Positions 61,657 through 64,000 of a stretch of DNA of 64,000 nt are shown here, one piece after another. The notes below the pieces were generated by a model that worked only from the letters and a program-made list of their open reading frames with translations, searched no databases and was not told the origin of the DNA. Every line of letters starts with the position of its first letter. Position 1 is the stretch's first letter. Position numbers and translations under genes: made by a program. This DNA comes from Pedobacter sp. PLR (lineage in GTDB: Bacteria; Bacteroidota; Bacteroidia; Sphingobacteriales; Sphingobacteriaceae): NCBI RefSeq assembly GCF_026239675.1, contig NZ_JAPIVQ010000010.1, positions 62,001 through 126,000 on the forward strand, written 5' to 3'.

Positions 61657-61730
61657 AGTTCATTTGTGTGGCGCTAAAATAATCCAAAATATGGAAACTC
61701 CTATGCCAGGTGTGGATTTTAAAAATGATT

Positions 61731-62927
61731 TCAATTACCCAGAAAATAAGCAATCCGGCAGGAATTCCCCAGACTGGATTCATTTTTTGAAGCGCTGATT
61801 TTCAATTTGAGCTGATGCGGCCCGTCATTCAGGTCAGTATCCAGTAAAAGGTACCAGGGTAAATGAAGGGATTTACTCCATTTGGTATACAAGTCCAGCT
61901 GCTTTTCCGGCCCATTATCAATTGAATAAGTCAGGATTCCGGCATCCGGACCGGAAACTACGGCAAGGCCGATGGCATTCCCTGTAAAGTCAAGGCTTAA
62001 TTCGGATCCGGGCTCTGTACTACACAACATCGGGATATGTACAAAACCTTTGCGGGTACTCTTGCCATCTTCAGGCTTCCAGTTTTGCTGTAATGACCAG
62101 CGGTTAGAGATCTTTGCATTTTCGATACCTATATAATGTCCGTTTGAAAAGCTACCCTGGTTTAAGGCTGCTGGAATAAAGATCTTTGGTTTTTCATCCG
62201 TATCCGTCTGCATCTTAATTGCGTCTTGTAGCAGCCGCTGGATGGCCTTAAAATAGAGCTCCTGACCAAATGGCGAAGGATGTAAATCTTTGAAATCCTG
62301 TGCCCAGCTAAACTCCTGATTGGCCATCCGGTCGTGCACCGCTTTCGCCAGGTTAATGGAAGGCAATCCATAATGTCCCGCTACCAGCTCATGGTTATTA
62401 ACGGGTACCGGAATTTTACCTTCACTGTAAGTTTTTGTTTTATCAGGATCGGCAAAAGACATCATCACAATGTCTATATCTGGTTGATTTTCTTTAGCAT
62501 GTCTAACGATCCCTTCCAGTGAACGAACCTGGGTAAGGCTGTCTGTGCCATTGGCTTCATCATTTACTGCGGCTTCGAGAAATAACAGATCTACCTTTCC
62601 GAAGTCCAGCACATCGCGTTTAAAGCGAAATGCATGGGGCAAACTGCCTAAGGATGGGATTCCAGCTGCGATAAAATGAAATTTAGTTGCCGGGAAACGG
62701 CTTTGCAATTCTGCAGCTACCTTATTTCTCCAACCGGGATTGTAAGTTATCGATCCCCCTAAAAAGGCAACTGTTGCTGTTTTCTGCTGTTTAAAAACTT
62801 TAATGGCCCTGGCCAGACCAGCTCTTTGCTGAATGTAGTTTCCATCATCCAATGGTTTTACCTGAGCATATCCCATTACTATACTGTACAGCAAACTGCT
62901 GCAAAAACAAAAAAGTACTTTACGCAT
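61731..62927 (-). CDS. SGNH/GDSL-type esterase
   Basis: A 398-residue exported hydrolase. Signal peptide (FCFCSSLLYSIVMGYAQ), then an SGNH fold: block I FLGGSITYNPGW (Ser nucleophile), block III EAAVNDEAN (Asn), and block V DLHPSPFGQ (Asp and His). A C-terminal beta-rich domain (about 260-395; FTGNAIGLAVVSGPD) is typical of carbohydrate esterases. Likely deacetylates a polysaccharide or glycan. Two genes away from GH109; the link is positional only. Confidence 0.9.
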   Translation of the reverse strand: MRKVLFCFCSSLLYSIVMGYAQVKPLDDGNYIQQRAGLARAIKVFKQQKTATVAFLGGSITYNPGWRNKVAAELQSRFPATKFHFIAAGIPSLGSLPHAFRFKRDVLDFGKVDLLFLEAAVNDEANGTDSLTQVRSLEGIVRHAKENQPDIDIVMMSFADPDKTKTYSEGKIPVPVNNHELVAGHYGLPSINLAKAVHDRMANQEFSWAQDFKDLHPSPFGQELYFKAIQRLLQDAIKMQTDTDEKPKIFIPAALNQGSFSNGHYIGIENAKISNRWSLQQNWKPEDGKSTRKGFVHIPMLCSTEPGSELSLDFTGNAIGLAVVSGPDAGILTYSIDNGPEKQLDLYTKWSKSLHLPWYLLLDTDLNDGPHQLKLKISASKNESSLGNSCRIAYFLGN

Positions 62928-62964
62928 AAATATTTCCGGATTTTTCCGCTATTAAGATAGGAAT

Positions 62965-64000
62965 TTAATGGTTTGGATCATACTGATAAACAACCTGGTA
63001 AGGAATACGCTTTAGCCTGGCAGAAATTGTCCCGATTGGAAGGTCTTCCTTTTGAGGCGTAGGCTCACATACCGAGTATAATTTTCCTTTATACACAATG
63101 GCATCCCCTATTGGCTGGTCAAACTGAACGCCCATGGTGATGTGTGTCGGGTACAGCATCGCGATCATAGGCAGGTTGTAGATTTCCTTCACCAGGTAGA
63201 AAAACAGCGCCACACGGTCGTCACAGTCGCTGTGACTGGCAAATAAGGTCTCTTCCGGAGAAAGGCGTTTCTCTGCACCAAAATTCTCCTCGTCATCTTC
63301 ATAAAGAAAAGCATAACGCGTAAAGCGCATTAAGTAGTCCACGCCTTTTTTCTGATTCATCCCCGCTGTGTTTTTCTTAAGCAGGGGAATCAATGAACCA
63401 TAGGTTTCTTTACTCAAAGGGATGTTGAAATAGGTTTCAAAATCTACACCCGGATAATTGGCAAATATGGCTTCCACATCTTTACTCAGCTTCACGTTGA
63501 AGTGATAGGCTTTATGTTTGTACACAAACTCCAGTTTTTTCTCCTGGTAGTTTTCCGGACTAAAATCAGGCAATTTTGTCACTTTATAAGAGAAAGATTT
63601 CGTCGCTTCAGGGATATTAATCTGCACTGGAACCGGTGGATCCAGGTTAAGGTCGGCTTTAGGATAATCATGGTAGTTTAAGCACATGAATTTCTTTTGA
63701 TCAACCATAAAAAATGGAATATCAGAGATGTCTTCATCATTAAAGACGTAGAAAATGATCTTGTCCCGACTCAATGCCAAACGGGCATCATACCCTGATT
63801 TTGCCAATAGAAACCATTTGTAGAGTGTATAACGGCTATAGTTGATCACTTTCGGACTCAGTTGCTCCGCGGTTTTCCGGATCAATTGATAATATAACCA
63901 GTCGTTCAGCTCCTGTTTCTTCTTGTAAGCTAAAAGAGAGTCTATGATGGGTTGGTAATCTCCGGAATTTAAGCGTTGGTAAGCCTGTTTGATGGAGGAA
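62965..64000 (-). CDS. Transglutaminase-like hypothetical protein, cut by window edge
   Basis: The open frame continues past the right edge, so the 5' end lies beyond base 64000; the codons at 63885 upward are in frame (SSIKQAYQRLNSGDYQ near the edge) and the TTG at 63885 is not a real start. Visible are 306 residues from there to the stop plus the 38-codon extension. SHSDCDDRVALFFYLVKEI followed by a later YPTHITMGVQF resembles the Cys and His of a transglutaminase core. Beta-sheet-rich N-terminal region. The rest of the family and its role are unknown. Confidence 0.55.
   Translation of the reverse strand, partial: SSIKQAYQRLNSGDYQPIIDSLLAYKKKQELNDWLYYQLIRKTAEQLSPKVINYSRYTLYKWFLLAKSGYDARLALSRDKIIFYVFNDEDISDIPFFMVDQKKFMCLNYHDYPKADLNLDPPVPVQINIPEATKSFSYKVTKLPDFSPENYQEKKLEFVYKHKAYHFNVKLSKDVEAIFANYPGVDFETYFNIPLSKETYGSLIPLLKKNTAGMNQKKGVDYLMRFTRYAFLYEDDEENFGAEKRLSPEETLFASHSDCDDRVALFFYLVKEIYNLPMIAMLYPTHITMGVQFDQPIGDAIVYKGKLYSVCEPTPQKEDLPIGTISARLKRIPYQVVYQYDPNH

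Overview
The window looks like chromosomal DNA of a Bacteroidota bacterium of the family Sphingobacteriaceae, most likely Pedobacter or a close relative. The signs are an ECF sigma factor paired with a FecR-type anti-sigma factor carrying a DUF4974-like tail, DUF6266 and DUF4836 proteins, a GH109 enzyme, a LytS/LytTR system, mostly weak Shine-Dalgarno sites, several TAnnTTTG -7 elements and AT-rich intergenic DNA. I found no rRNA, tRNA, CRISPR array, prophage or complete insertion sequence. Most genes are intact and ordinary for the group.

Layout. 0-5.8 kb: a GH20 hexosaminidase, a prephenate dehydrogenase that resembles the fungal Tyr1 enzyme, ribB, and an AraC regulator with an ASCH-like partner. 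5.9-13 kb: mostly exported or outer-membrane proteins, including two paralogous PepSY-like mini-proteins that share a 154-nt leader and a CCACA-N3-TGTGG palindrome; a Crp/Fnr regulator and a flavodoxin-fold reductase lie between them. 13-21.4 kb: a large PAS kinase, a TerD protein, a methyltransferase-MFS pair, a cupin behind a 34-bp palindrome, and a LytTR regulator with its sensor kinase. 21.4-24.2 kb: a full-length class I lanthipeptide dehydratase (LanB) with no LanC, transporter or obvious precursor nearby. 24.5-29.2 kb: an L,D-transpeptidase, a second Crp/Fnr gene with an AhpD-like redox gene, and a zinc metalloprotease.

29.3-34.5 kb holds, read on the minus strand, an unusual operon-like row: ECF sigma, FecR, cysteine synthase, DsbD alpha domain, DsbD. 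Where SusC/SusD genes normally follow sigma/FecR there are sulfur and thiol genes. 34.6-41.4 kb is a TetR-controlled RND efflux operon with four copies of the TetR-type palindrome TTAACAGTGTTAA. 41.5-47 kb holds a three-gene DUF4836 cluster and a GH18 chitinase.

47-50.2 kb is a hexuronate module (LacI, UxuA, SDR fructuronate reductase). 50.4-54.3 kb is an LTA-synthase-like transferase in one operon with a two-component system. 55.5-62.9 kb is an amino-sugar and sugar-oxidation locus: GH109, LacI and a NahK-like kinase share three CAAACGTTTG operators, followed by a GMC oxidoreductase with its Tat-exported subunit 3 and an SGNH hydrolase. With the GH20 and GH18 enzymes this suggests a glycan scavenger that uses HexNAc-containing polymers. 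A transglutaminase-like gene is cut by the right edge.

The best candidates for new biology are the orphan LanB beside the LytTR system, the sigma/FecR-CysK-DsbD row, the GH109-LacI-NahK regulon with the neighbouring oxidoreductase, and the duplicated PepSY-like genes with their shared leader. All functional calls rest on reading the sequence and on recalled family knowledge; no database search was run.
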